Shown here piece by piece: positions 1 through 7,713 of a stretch of DNA of 18,968 bases. The notes under the pieces were generated by a model. The model ran no database searches. It was not told the DNA's origin and saw only the letters and a list, made by a program, of their open reading frames with translations. How positions within the stretch are numbered: position 1 is the stretch's first letter; each line of letters starts with the position of its first letter. The stretch is taken from contig JBLNBU010000151.1 of the NCBI GenBank assembly GCA_050260215.1, forward strand, positions 1 through 18,968, written 5' to 3'. This DNA is from JBLNBU01 sp050260215 (GTDB lineage: Bacteria > Pseudomonadota > Alphaproteobacteria > Rhodospirillales > Magnetospirillaceae). Both the position numbers and the translations under genes were made by a program.

Positions 1-338
1 GTTGGGACCCGAAGAGTGGACGCGCGCCCGTTTCCAAGTCAAGGAATTTGAGGCAAATCCCCACCCGGAGGAGGGGGATTGGCCGGCGGTGAAGCCACCT
101 GCCACCAAAGTATATGGTTCCATGGATACAAGTGATCGCGGCCGATCATACCCCAGACGATCCGACCCTACACCGATGCTCACATGACCGCGGACAGTGG
201 ATCGGCGATAGTCGATCCGTACGAAGTGGAATTCATCTTCGGTCGAACCGGATGGATTAAACTTTGTCCAAGTACAATGCCGAACTTCCCGGGCAGCGGC
301 ACTTCCCCCCAAGTGATCCCCCACCGCTGCCCCCAAAG
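1..338. other. Stretch without a supported gene
   Basis: I find no convincing coding region here. A reading frame is open from the left edge and closes with TGA at 185-187. Its third codon positions are not GC-rich like those of the real genes nearby, and I do not recognise the peptide, so it could be the tail of a gene outside the window or chance. A short inverted repeat (GGATCG at 199-204, CGATCC at 213-218) is visible. Base composition is clearly less GC-rich than in the neighbouring coding regions. Confidence 0.4.
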
Positions 339-374
339 ACCCCCGGCCGCCCAGGCGACCGGGGGTTCTTTTCG
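339..374 (+). terminator. Hairpin with T-tract, probably bidirectional terminator
   Basis: The arms ACCCCCGG (339-346) and CCGGGGGT (359-366) pair perfectly around a 12-base loop. On the plus strand the hairpin is followed by TTCTTTT, a good intrinsic-terminator tail. On the minus strand the tail is only TCTTT. It lies 16 bases beyond the stop codon of glgX, so it may end glgX transcription. The better tail points the other way, which suggests that some plus-strand transcript also ends here. Confidence 0.55.
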
Positions 375-389
375 TTGCGGGACGACGAA

Positions 390-2492
390 CTACAGCCGCA
401 CCAGCAGCACCAGGCTGCGGCCCTCCAGCGGGTAGGCCTCGCCCGATGCGTGGCGGGTGCCGGTGCGGGCGTCGTCGGCGGTGTCGACCCACACCTCCCA
501 GCTGCGGCCCTCGCCGGGCAGGGTGAAGGCGACCTGCTCCCAGAAGGCGTTGAGCAGCAAGAGGAACGGCAGGTCGCGCTGGGGCAGGCCGCCGGCGGTG
601 GTGTAGTAGAAATCGCCGGTATCGCCGGTGAACAGCATGCCCAGCGTGCGGGCTTCGGGGAATGCCCAGTCCTCGTCGGTCTTCTCGCGGCCCTCGGGCG
701 TCAGCCACAGGATGTCGGAGCCGGTCTCGGTTTGGCCGCGGAAGAAGCGCGAGCGGTGGAAGACCGGGTGGTTGCGGCGGATGGTGGTCAGCCGGCGGAC
801 GAAGGCGACCAGGTCGCCCTCGGGCTCGGTCCACTTGATCCAGGCCAGCGGATTGTCCTGGCAATAGGCGTTGTTGTTGCCGTCCTGGCTGTTGCCCATC
901 TCGTCGCCGGCCAGCAGCATGGGCACGCCCTGGCTGAGCAGCAAGGTGGCCAGCATGTTGCGCTTCTGCCGGGCGCGCAGCGCCAGCACCTCGGCGTCGT
1001 CGGTGCGCCCCTCCTGGCCGCAGTTCCACGAGTCGTTGTCGTTGGTGCCGTCCTGGTTTCCCTCCTGGTTGGCCTCGTTGTGCTTGTCGTTGTAGGAGAC
1101 CAGGTCGTCCAGGGTGAAGCCGTCATGGGCGGTGATGAAGTTGACGCTGGCCCACGGCCGCCGTCCCCGGTGCGCGAAGATGTCGGCCGAGCCGGTCATG
1201 CGCGACGCCAGTTCGGGCACCAGTCCGCCGTCGCCCTTCCAGAACTTGCGCACCACGTCGCGATAGCGGCCGTTCCATTCCGACCAGCCGGGCGGGAAGC
1301 CGCCGACCTGGTAGCCGCCCATGCCCAGGTCCCACGGCTCGGCGATCAGCTTGACCTGGGACAGCACCGGGTCCTGGCGCACCGCATCGAAGAACGCCGA
1401 GCCGGGGTCATAGTGGAAGCCCTCGCGGGCAAGGCTGGCGGTCAGGTCGAAGCGGAAGCCGTCCACATGCATCTCGGACACCCAGTGGCGCAAGCTGTCC
1501 AGCACCATCTGCAGCACCCGCGGATGCCCCAGGTCCAGCGTGTTGCCGCAACCCGTCGAATCCCAGTAGTAGCGCTGGTCCTCAGGGACGAGCTTGTAGT
1601 AGCTGGCATTGTCGATGCCACGAAACGACAGGGTGGGGCCTAGGTGGTTGCCCTCGGCGGTGTGGTTGTAGACCACGTCCAAGATCACCTCGATGCCGGC
1701 ATCGTGCAGGCGACGCACGGTGGCCTTGAACTCGCCCGGCCGCCGGGTGGCCAGGTAGCGCGGCTCGATGGCGAAGAAGCCGATGGAGTTGTATCCCCAA
1801 TAGTTGCTCAAGCCCTTGTCGACCAGGGTGCGGTCGTCGACGAAGGCGTGTACCGGCAACAGCTCGATGGCGGTCACCCCCAGCATCTTCAAGTGGTCGA
1901 CCACCTCGGGCCAGGCCAGGCCGGCGAAGGTGCCGCGGAAGGGCTCGGGCACCTCGGGATGAAGGCGGGTCAGGCCGCCCACATGGGCCTCGTAGATCAG
2001 GGTCTGGGCCCAGGGGATGCGCGGCGGATGCTCGTCGCTCCAGGTAAACGCGGTGTCGACCAGTTCGCATTTGGGCATGCCGCGGGCGTCGTCGCGGCGG
2101 TCGTAGGACAGGTCCTCGCGCGGGGAGCCCAGCCGGTAGCCGAAATGGGCGTCCGACCAGCGCAACGTCCCGCGCAGGGCCTTGGCATAAGGGTCGAGCA
2201 GCAGCTTGTGGGGGTTGAAGCGGTGCCCGGCATGGGGTTCGAACGGCCCGTGCACCCGGTAGCCGTAAAGCTGGCCGGGCAGCACGTCGGGCAGATAGCC
2301 GTGCCAGACCTCGTCGGTGTATTCGGGGAGCGGCACCCGTTCCAGCTCCCGCTCTCCCGAGGGGTCGAACAGGCACAGCTCCACCCGGGTGGCGTTGGCC
2401 GAGAACAGGGCGAAATTGGCCCCTGCTCCGTCCCAGGTCGCGCCCAAGGGGTGGGGTGACCCCGGCCAGATCCGCGCGCGTGCCCTTGCCAT
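390..2492 (-). CDS. glgX: Glycogen debranching enzyme GlgX
   Basis: A 700-aa cytoplasmic GH13 isoamylase-type enzyme that hydrolyses alpha-1,6 branches of phosphorylase-trimmed glycogen. An N-terminal CBM48-like domain (about residues 10-120, starting PLGATWDGAGANF) precedes the catalytic barrel. The four GH13 signature regions are intact: DVVYNHT near 272-278, GFRFD with nucleophile D349, AEPWD with acid/base E385, and TAHDGF with D457. The GlgX-typical segment GGYQVGGFPPGWSEWN lies at 392-407. Length is normal for the family (about 650-720). The ATG start is supported by AGGAGG at 2497-2502, four bases upstream. It is divergent from the MarC-like gene across about 100 bases. No other glg gene is in the window, so its operon partners, if any, are not seen. 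TreX-type maltooligosaccharide activity is the alternative within the same family. Confidence 0.95.
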   Translation of the reverse strand: MARARARIWPGSPHPLGATWDGAGANFALFSANATRVELCLFDPSGERELERVPLPEYTDEVWHGYLPDVLPGQLYGYRVHGPFEPHAGHRFNPHKLLLDPYAKALRGTLRWSDAHFGYRLGSPREDLSYDRRDDARGMPKCELVDTAFTWSDEHPPRIPWAQTLIYEAHVGGLTRLHPEVPEPFRGTFAGLAWPEVVDHLKMLGVTAIELLPVHAFVDDRTLVDKGLSNYWGYNSIGFFAIEPRYLATRRPGEFKATVRRLHDAGIEVILDVVYNHTAEGNHLGPTLSFRGIDNASYYKLVPEDQRYYWDSTGCGNTLDLGHPRVLQMVLDSLRHWVSEMHVDGFRFDLTASLAREGFHYDPGSAFFDAVRQDPVLSQVKLIAEPWDLGMGGYQVGGFPPGWSEWNGRYRDVVRKFWKGDGGLVPELASRMTGSADIFAHRGRRPWASVNFITAHDGFTLDDLVSYNDKHNEANQEGNQDGTNDNDSWNCGQEGRTDDAEVLALRARQKRNMLATLLLSQGVPMLLAGDEMGNSQDGNNNAYCQDNPLAWIKWTEPEGDLVAFVRRLTTIRRNHPVFHRSRFFRGQTETGSDILWLTPEGREKTDEDWAFPEARTLGMLFTGDTGDFYYTTAGGLPQRDLPFLLLLNAFWEQVAFTLPGEGRSWEVWVDTADDARTGTRHASGEAYPLEGRSLVLLVRL

Positions 2493-2592
2493 GACCCCTC
2501 CTGCTCAAGGGAATGAGGTAGGCAGCCGTTCATCGGGATACGATTGCCCCCCAGGGCTGGCGGCCATCCCTCGCCGGAGGTAGACTTCGGCC

Positions 2593-3228
2593 ATGTGGGA
2601 AACGGTGTTCTATGCCTTCGTGGCCTTCCTGGTGATCCTCGACCCGCCGGGCACGGCCGCGATCTTCGCCGCGATGACGCGCACCATCGCGCCGCATCAT
2701 CGCAAGATCATGGCCAAGCGGGCCATCGTCATGGCCGGAATGATGCTGTTCGCCTTCGCCCTGGCCGGCGAGGCGCTGCTGTCGGCCTTGGGCATCAGTC
2801 TGGCCGCCTTCCGCATCGCCGGCGGCATCTTGCTGTTCCTGCTGGCCACCGACATGGTGTTCGCCCGCCAATCGGGCCTGCGCTCGATCACGCCGTCCGA
2901 GGACGCCGAGGCGGCCGAGCGCGAGGACCTGACCGTATTCCCGCTGGCCTTCCCGCTGATCGCCGGGCCGGGCGCCATGACCTCGGTCGTGCTGATGATG
3001 GGCCGCGCCCACGGCGACCCGCTGACCGCCATCGGCGTGCTGGCGGTGCTGGCGGTGGTGCTGGTCATGCTGCTGGTCATGCTGCTGGCCTCGGGCCCGC
3101 TGGTCGAGAAGCTGGGCATCACCGGCGCCCATGTGCTCAGCCGGGTGCTGGGCATCATCCTGGCGGCGCTGGCCGCCCAGTTCGTCATCGACGGCCTGCG
3201 CCAGGCGCTGCCTGGGCTGGCGGCATAG
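2593..3228 (+). CDS. MarC-family integral membrane protein
   Basis: A 211-aa inner-membrane protein of the MarC/UPF0056 (NAAT) family with about six hydrophobic segments. The N-terminal helix carries the family sequence DPPGTAAIFAAMT (about 17-29), and the second half carries FPLAFPLIAGPGAMTSVV (about 117-134), the hallmark re-entrant-like motif that repeats the first. An acidic cytoplasmic loop (SEDAEAAERED) lies between the halves. GGAGG at 2576-2580 is 12 bases from the ATG, a rather long spacing. Function in this family is not settled: MarC was once linked to multiple antibiotic resistance, and that link was later withdrawn, while some relatives transport amino acids. The gene stands alone between glgX (divergent) and the regulatory region before the chemoreceptor. 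Confidence 0.9.
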   Translation: MWETVFYAFVAFLVILDPPGTAAIFAAMTRTIAPHHRKIMAKRAIVMAGMMLFAFALAGEALLSALGISLAAFRIAGGILLFLLATDMVFARQSGLRSITPSEDAEAAEREDLTVFPLAFPLIAGPGAMTSVVLMMGRAHGDPLTAIGVLAVLAVVLVMLLVMLLASGPLVEKLGITGAHVLSRVLGIILAALAAQFVIDGLRQALPGLAA

Positions 3229-3253
3229 CTCTTTCCGGCAAGGGGATTGTCAC

Positions 3254-3282
3254 TTGCGCGGGTGCGCCCCGGCCCCCATCAT
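3254..3282 (+). promoter_or_regulatory. Possible sigma-70-type promoter
   Basis: TTGCGC (3254-3259) and CATCAT (3277-3282) are separated by 17 bases, a reasonable match to a housekeeping promoter. It sits directly before the Fur-like palindrome at 3283-3301, so the predicted transcription start falls inside that operator. Inferred from sequence only. Confidence 0.3.
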
Positions 3283-3301
3283 GCGAATGCGAATTGTTTG
3301 C
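3283..3301. promoter_or_regulatory. Candidate Fur-type operator
   Basis: The 19 bases GCGAATGCGAATTGTTTGC read as three hexamers in the classical Fur arrangement: GCGAAT, GCGAAT, one base, then inverted GTTTGC. The outer hexamers follow the same pattern (GCGAAY-N7-RTYYGC) as the stronger site before the P19 gene at 4950-4968. It lies just upstream of a Shine-Dalgarno-like GGAGGG. Its target would be the possible small ORF at 3315 and perhaps the chemoreceptor beyond. Confidence 0.4.
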
Positions 3302-3314
3302 ATCGGAGGGCCTT

Positions 3315-3470
3315 GTGTTTCTTTGGCGGAATCTGACAGCCGACGCCCTGGCGGCAGCCGCAGCGCAACTGAAGCGAATATTGAATCATAATAAAAATAG
3401 CACTTTGATTATAAAGACGCGGCCCCCACCCGAAACTCCTACCCGATCGGGGCGCTACTTGGACGAATGA
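3315..3470 (+). CDS. Possible small protein (51 aa), unknown function
   Basis: A short frame begins with GTG at 3315, four bases after GGAGGG (3305-3310), and ends with TGA just before the chemoreceptor. The predicted peptide has a basic, alanine-rich, helical first half (LTADALAAAAAQLKRIL) and a proline-rich tail. No known family is recognised, and it lacks the HemP signature that is common behind Fur boxes. The support is positional: a possible promoter, Fur-like operator and ribosome-binding site line up upstream. Against it, the middle (about 3370-3415) is markedly AT-rich compared with genuine genes here, and that AT-rich part could instead be promoter DNA for the chemoreceptor. An untranslated leader or chance frame is quite possible. 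Confidence 0.28.
   Translation: MFLWRNLTADALAAAAAQLKRILNHNKNSTLIIKTRPPPETPTRSGRYLDE
3370..3418 (+). promoter_or_regulatory. AT-rich island, likely chemoreceptor promoter region
   Basis: Within DNA that is otherwise about two-thirds GC, this stretch is dominated by A and T (for example ATAATAAAAATAG and TTGATTATAAAG). It lies about 100 bases upstream of the chemoreceptor start. Such islands commonly mark promoters or binding sites, but I could not fit a clear -35/-10 pair with standard spacing. Confidence 0.3.
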
Positions 3471-3497
3471 AGACGTGTACAGTGCTCACCCTAATTT

Positions 3498-3504
3498 AGG
3501 GGAG
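3498..3504 (+). promoter_or_regulatory. Ribosome-binding site fixing the chemoreceptor start
   Basis: AGGGGAG lies six bases before the ATG at 3511. An in-frame GTG at 3475 would add 12 residues, but it would place this Shine-Dalgarno sequence inside the gene. The 3511 start is therefore preferred. Confidence 0.7.
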
Positions 3505-3510
3505 TCGCAC

Positions 3511-4869
<1,359 letters not shown>

Positions 4870-4884
4870 CCACCCCCCTTCTTC

Positions 4885-4909
4885 CTCCCTCTCCGGCTGG
4901 GAGAGGGAG
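4885..4909. repeat. Perfect 10-bp stem-loop after the chemoreceptor
   Basis: CTCCCTCTCC (4885-4894) pairs perfectly with GGAGAGGGAG (4900-4909) around a five-base loop. No T-tract follows on either strand, so it is not a standard intrinsic terminator. Its sequence is of the CCCTCTCC/GGAGAGGG type seen as small dispersed palindromes in many proteobacterial genomes. It may protect the 3' end of the chemoreceptor mRNA or aid termination. Confidence 0.5.
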
Positions 4910-4931
4910 CTGATCCATACCCGCAAACAAA

Positions 4932-4961
4932 TTGGTGGCACCCGGTTCTGCGAACGATTAT
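4932..4961 (+). promoter_or_regulatory. Possible promoter of the P19 gene
   Basis: TTGGTG (4932-4937) and GATTAT (4956-4961) are 18 bases apart. The -10-like element lies inside the Fur box, so Fur binding would block RNA polymerase. This is the usual layout of an iron-repressed promoter. The elements are weak matches on their own. Confidence 0.4.
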
Positions 4962-4968
4962 CATCCGC
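4950..4968. promoter_or_regulatory. Fur box before the P19 iron gene
   Basis: GCGAACGATTATCATCCGC is a 19-base imperfect inverted repeat. Fourteen of the eighteen non-central positions are symmetric. The core GATTATCAT matches the classical Fur consensus GATAATCAT at all but one position. It lies 31 bases before the P19 start codon and overlaps the putative -10 element, so iron-dependent repression is the natural reading. Confidence 0.7.
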
Positions 4969-4999
4969 ATACGCAACCAACCACCAAGGACCATCCTCC

Positions 5000-5515
5000 A
5001 TGCGACTAGCCGCCCTGGCCACCACGCTGACCCTCGCCGCCGGCGCAGCGCTCGCCGCCGAACATCCCATCGGCGAGACGGTCGAGAAGAACGGCATGTC
5101 CATCGGTGCCGTCTACCTGCAGGCGGTGACCATGGAGCCGCACATGGCCGGCCACGACGCCACCGACATCCATCTCGAAGCAGACGTCAAGGCGGCCAAG
5201 GGCAACCCCAACGGCTTCGGCGCCGGCGAGTGGATCCCCTATCTCGGCATCACCTACGAGCTGACCAAGAAGGGCTCGGGCTTCAAGAAGGCCGGCACCC
5301 TTTATCCCATGGTGGCCTCGGACGGGCCCCACTACGGCGACAACGTCAAGCTGGACGGCGCCGGCAAGTACCACCTGGTCTATCGCTTCGCCCCGGCCGC
5401 GAACGGCTTCCTGCGCCACACCGACAAGGAGACCGGGGTCGGCAAGTGGTGGGAGCCCTTCACCCTGGAATACGACTTCGCCTACACCGGCGCCGGCGCC
5501 AAGAGCGGTTATTGA
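5000..5515 (+). CDS. P19/Tpd-type periplasmic iron-binding protein
   Basis: A 171-aa exported protein of the P19 (Tp34/FetP) family, which binds iron with a copper site and feeds inner-membrane FTR1/FetM-type permeases. Residues 1-20 form a signal peptide ending ALA, with the mature protein starting near AEHPIGE. The copper/iron site residues of Campylobacter P19 appear conserved: H58 and E60 in the HLE motif, M104 and H111 in PMVASDGPHYGDN, and probably H140. The 46-residue and 7-residue spacings agree with P19 as I recall it. AAGGA at 4986-4990 supports the start. The Fur box at 4950-4968 implies induction in low iron. No permease or cytochrome partner gene lies beside it, which is unusual since these genes normally travel together; the partners may be elsewhere on the genome. 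Confidence 0.9.
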   Translation: MRLAALATTLTLAAGAALAAEHPIGETVEKNGMSIGAVYLQAVTMEPHMAGHDATDIHLEADVKAAKGNPNGFGAGEWIPYLGITYELTKKGSGFKKAGTLYPMVASDGPHYGDNVKLDGAGKYHLVYRFAPAANGFLRHTDKETGVGKWWEPFTLEYDFAYTGAGAKSGY

Positions 5516-5528
5516 TCCAACGCTGACC

Positions 5529-5564
5529 TGCCCAGCCGGTGGGCATTCGCCTGCCGGCTGGGCA
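5529..5564 (+). terminator. Strong stem-loop after the P19 gene
   Basis: TGCCCAGCCGG (5529-5539) pairs perfectly with CCGGCTGGGCA (5554-5564) around a 14-base loop, 13 bases after the P19 stop. There is no T-tract, so it is terminator-like only. It may act with Rho or stabilise the message. Confidence 0.45.
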
Positions 5565-5621
5565 TCGCTGCCGCCGGGGTCCGGGCCGCAACGGCAAGGG
5601 CACGGCGGCGCCGGGGCTGGC

Positions 5622-7703
5622 ATGGTCCTTGCGATGGCAAGCACCATGTCTTTGACGCACCTGACCGCCGGCGACGGCTACCGCTCCTTGTTCGAGAATG
5701 CCGTCGAAGGCATGTACCGGACCACCCCCGACGGACGCTACCTGGCCGCCAACCGGGCCTTGGCCCGCATCTACGGATACGCCTCCGCCGCCGAACTGGT
5801 CGACCTGCTGACCGACATCGGTGCCGGGCTCTATGTGGATCCCGGCGACCGCGAGCGATTCAAGCAGGCGCTGACCCGCTCGGACGTGGTGCAGAACTTC
5901 GAGGCCCGGGTGCGCCGCAAGGACGGCAAGGTCATCTGGATCTCCGAGAACGCCCGCGCCGTCCACGACGACGACGGCCGCCTGCTGTGCTACGAGGGCA
6001 CCGTCCAGGACATCACCCAGCGCAAGACCGCCGAGGAACGCCTGCGCCTGGCCGGCACCGTGTTCGACAGCGTCGTCGAGGCGGTGGTGGTGATCGACCG
6101 CGCCGGCACGGTCAAGGCGGTCAACCCCGCCTTCGAGCGCATGACCGGCTGGGTCGCCGCCGAGGTGGTCGACGCCCCCTTCGCCGCGGTCGAGCCGCTG
6201 ACCCTGGCCGGCGAGATCGTCGACCCTGCCGCCTGGATCGCCTCGCCCGATCCGTTCCACGGCGAACTGCTGGCCCGGCGCAAGGACGGCAGCACCTTCC
6301 CCGCCGCGGTGGCGGCCAGCGCCGTGCCCGAACCGGCGGGCCCGGCCCGGCGCGCCGTGGTGCTGCTGCGCGACGTCACCCGGCGCAAGGCCGACGAGCA
6401 GCGCATCCGCTACCAGGCCAGCCACGACGCGCTGACTGGCCTGCCCAACCGCTTCACGGTCATCGAGGCGCTCGAGCGCGCCATCCAGCGCGCGGCCGCC
6501 GCCGGCACCGAGGTGCTGGTGCTGTTCCTGGACATCAACGGCTTCAAGGCGGTCAACGACAGCCTTGGCCACGGCAGCGGCGACCAGTTGCTGCGCCAGG
6601 CCGCATCCAGGCTGCGCCACTGCGTGCGCATGTCCGAGACGGTGGGCCGTTTCGGCGGCGACGAGTTCGTGCTGGTGGTGCCCGACGTCACCGACCGGCG
6701 CGTCGCCGACGCCATCATCTACAAGATCGACTACGCCTTTTCCGAACCGTTCCGCATCGCCGGGCGCGAGGTGTTCGTCTCGCCCACCATCGGCGTCGCC
6801 GTCCATCCCGACCACGGGACCGACGCGGCGGCGCTGGTGTCCAACGCCGACGCCGCCATGTACCACGCCAAGGCCGCCGGCCGGCCCTTTGCCCTGTTCG
6901 ATCCCGAGATGGGCCGCCAGGCGCTGGACCGGGTCAACCTGGAAAACGACCTGCGGCTTGCCTTGTCGCGCCGGCAGTTCCGCCTGGTCTACCAGCCCAA
7001 GGTCGACGCCATGACCGGCAAGGTGGTGGGCGCCGAGGCATTGATCCGCTGGCGCCATCCCGAGCGCGGCGAGGTCAGTCCCGCCCTGTTCATCCCGGTG
7101 GCGGAAAGCGCCGGGCTGATCGGCGCCATCGGCGACTGGACCATCGTCGAGGCCTGTCGCCAACTGGCCGCCTGGCGCCAGGACGGCGTCCTTCTGCCGC
7201 GACTGTCGGTCAACCTGTCGCCAGCCCAGTTCATGGATCCCAGGCTGTGGCCGAAGATCGAGGAGGCGCTGGCCAGCGCCGGGCTGCCGGCCCCATGCCT
7301 GGAACTGGAGATCACCGAGACCATGATGGCCACCGAGGTCGACCGCGCCATCGCCATCCTGACCGAACTGCGCAGCCAGGGAGTGCGGGTGTCCATCGAC
7401 GACTTCGGCACCGGCTATTCGTCGCTGGGCTATTTGAAGCTGTTTCCGCTGGACACGCTGAAGATCGACCAGACCTTCGTGCGCGGCCTGCCCCAGGACG
7501 CCCGTGACGGCGCCATCGTCGCCTCGGTGGTGGCGCTGGCCGGTAACCTGGGCTTCGAGGTGGTGGTGGAAGGTGTCGAGACCGAGCAGCAGGCCGCCTT
7601 CCTGATGGGCAAGGGCTGCCGCATCATGCAGGGCTACCTGTACAGCCGCCCGCTGGCCCCCGACCAGTTCGGCCAATTGGCCGCCCGGCGCGGGGTCGGC
7701 TGA
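5622..7703 (+). CDS. PAS-PAS-GGDEF-EAL cyclic-di-GMP signalling protein
   Basis: A 693-aa cytoplasmic protein predicted to make and/or degrade cyclic-di-GMP. Two PAS domains with PAC tails (about 18-135 and 145-255) lead into GGDEF (about 268-425) and EAL (about 440-690). The GGDEF active motif is intact at 345-349 (GRFGGDEF). The upstream inhibitory site reads RMSE (336-339), that is RxxE instead of RxxD, so product inhibition may be weakened. The EAL domain keeps its metal and catalytic residues: E472 in EALIRW, NLSP, the ELEITET glutamate, D593-D594 in DDFGTG, LKID and EGVE. It is therefore probably an active phosphodiesterase. There is no membrane segment. The start is uncertain: ATGs at 5622, 5634 and 5646 are all in frame and none has a clear Shine-Dalgarno. 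The gene converges on the ligase gene with ten bases between stops. Confidence 0.93.
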   Translation: MVLAMASTMSLTHLTAGDGYRSLFENAVEGMYRTTPDGRYLAANRALARIYGYASAAELVDLLTDIGAGLYVDPGDRERFKQALTRSDVVQNFEARVRRKDGKVIWISENARAVHDDDGRLLCYEGTVQDITQRKTAEERLRLAGTVFDSVVEAVVVIDRAGTVKAVNPAFERMTGWVAAEVVDAPFAAVEPLTLAGEIVDPAAWIASPDPFHGELLARRKDGSTFPAAVAASAVPEPAGPARRAVVLLRDVTRRKADEQRIRYQASHDALTGLPNRFTVIEALERAIQRAAAAGTEVLVLFLDINGFKAVNDSLGHGSGDQLLRQAASRLRHCVRMSETVGRFGGDEFVLVVPDVTDRRVADAIIYKIDYAFSEPFRIAGREVFVSPTIGVAVHPDHGTDAAALVSNADAAMYHAKAAGRPFALFDPEMGRQALDRVNLENDLRLALSRRQFRLVYQPKVDAMTGKVVGAEALIRWRHPERGEVSPALFIPVAESAGLIGAIGDWTIVEACRQLAAWRQDGVLLPRLSVNLSPAQFMDPRLWPKIEEALASAGLPAPCLELEITETMMATEVDRAIAILTELRSQGVRVSIDDFGTGYSSLGYLKLFPLDTLKIDQTFVRGLPQDARDGAIVASVVALAGNLGFEVVVEGVETEQQAAFLMGKGCRIMQGYLYSRPLAPDQFGQLAARRGVG

Positions 7704-7713
7704 GCGGCGGCGG

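Noticed and set aside
3315..3470. The 51-codon ORF as HemP, the small haemin-uptake protein often behind Fur boxes
   Set aside because: The conserved HemP C-terminal pattern (YxLRxTxxxKLILTK-like) is absent.
5460..7676. 738-codon minus-strand frame over the GGDEF-EAL gene
   Set aside because: It is an antisense shadow. The plus strand carries complete PAS, GGDEF and EAL motifs, and the minus-strand product has no recognisable domain.
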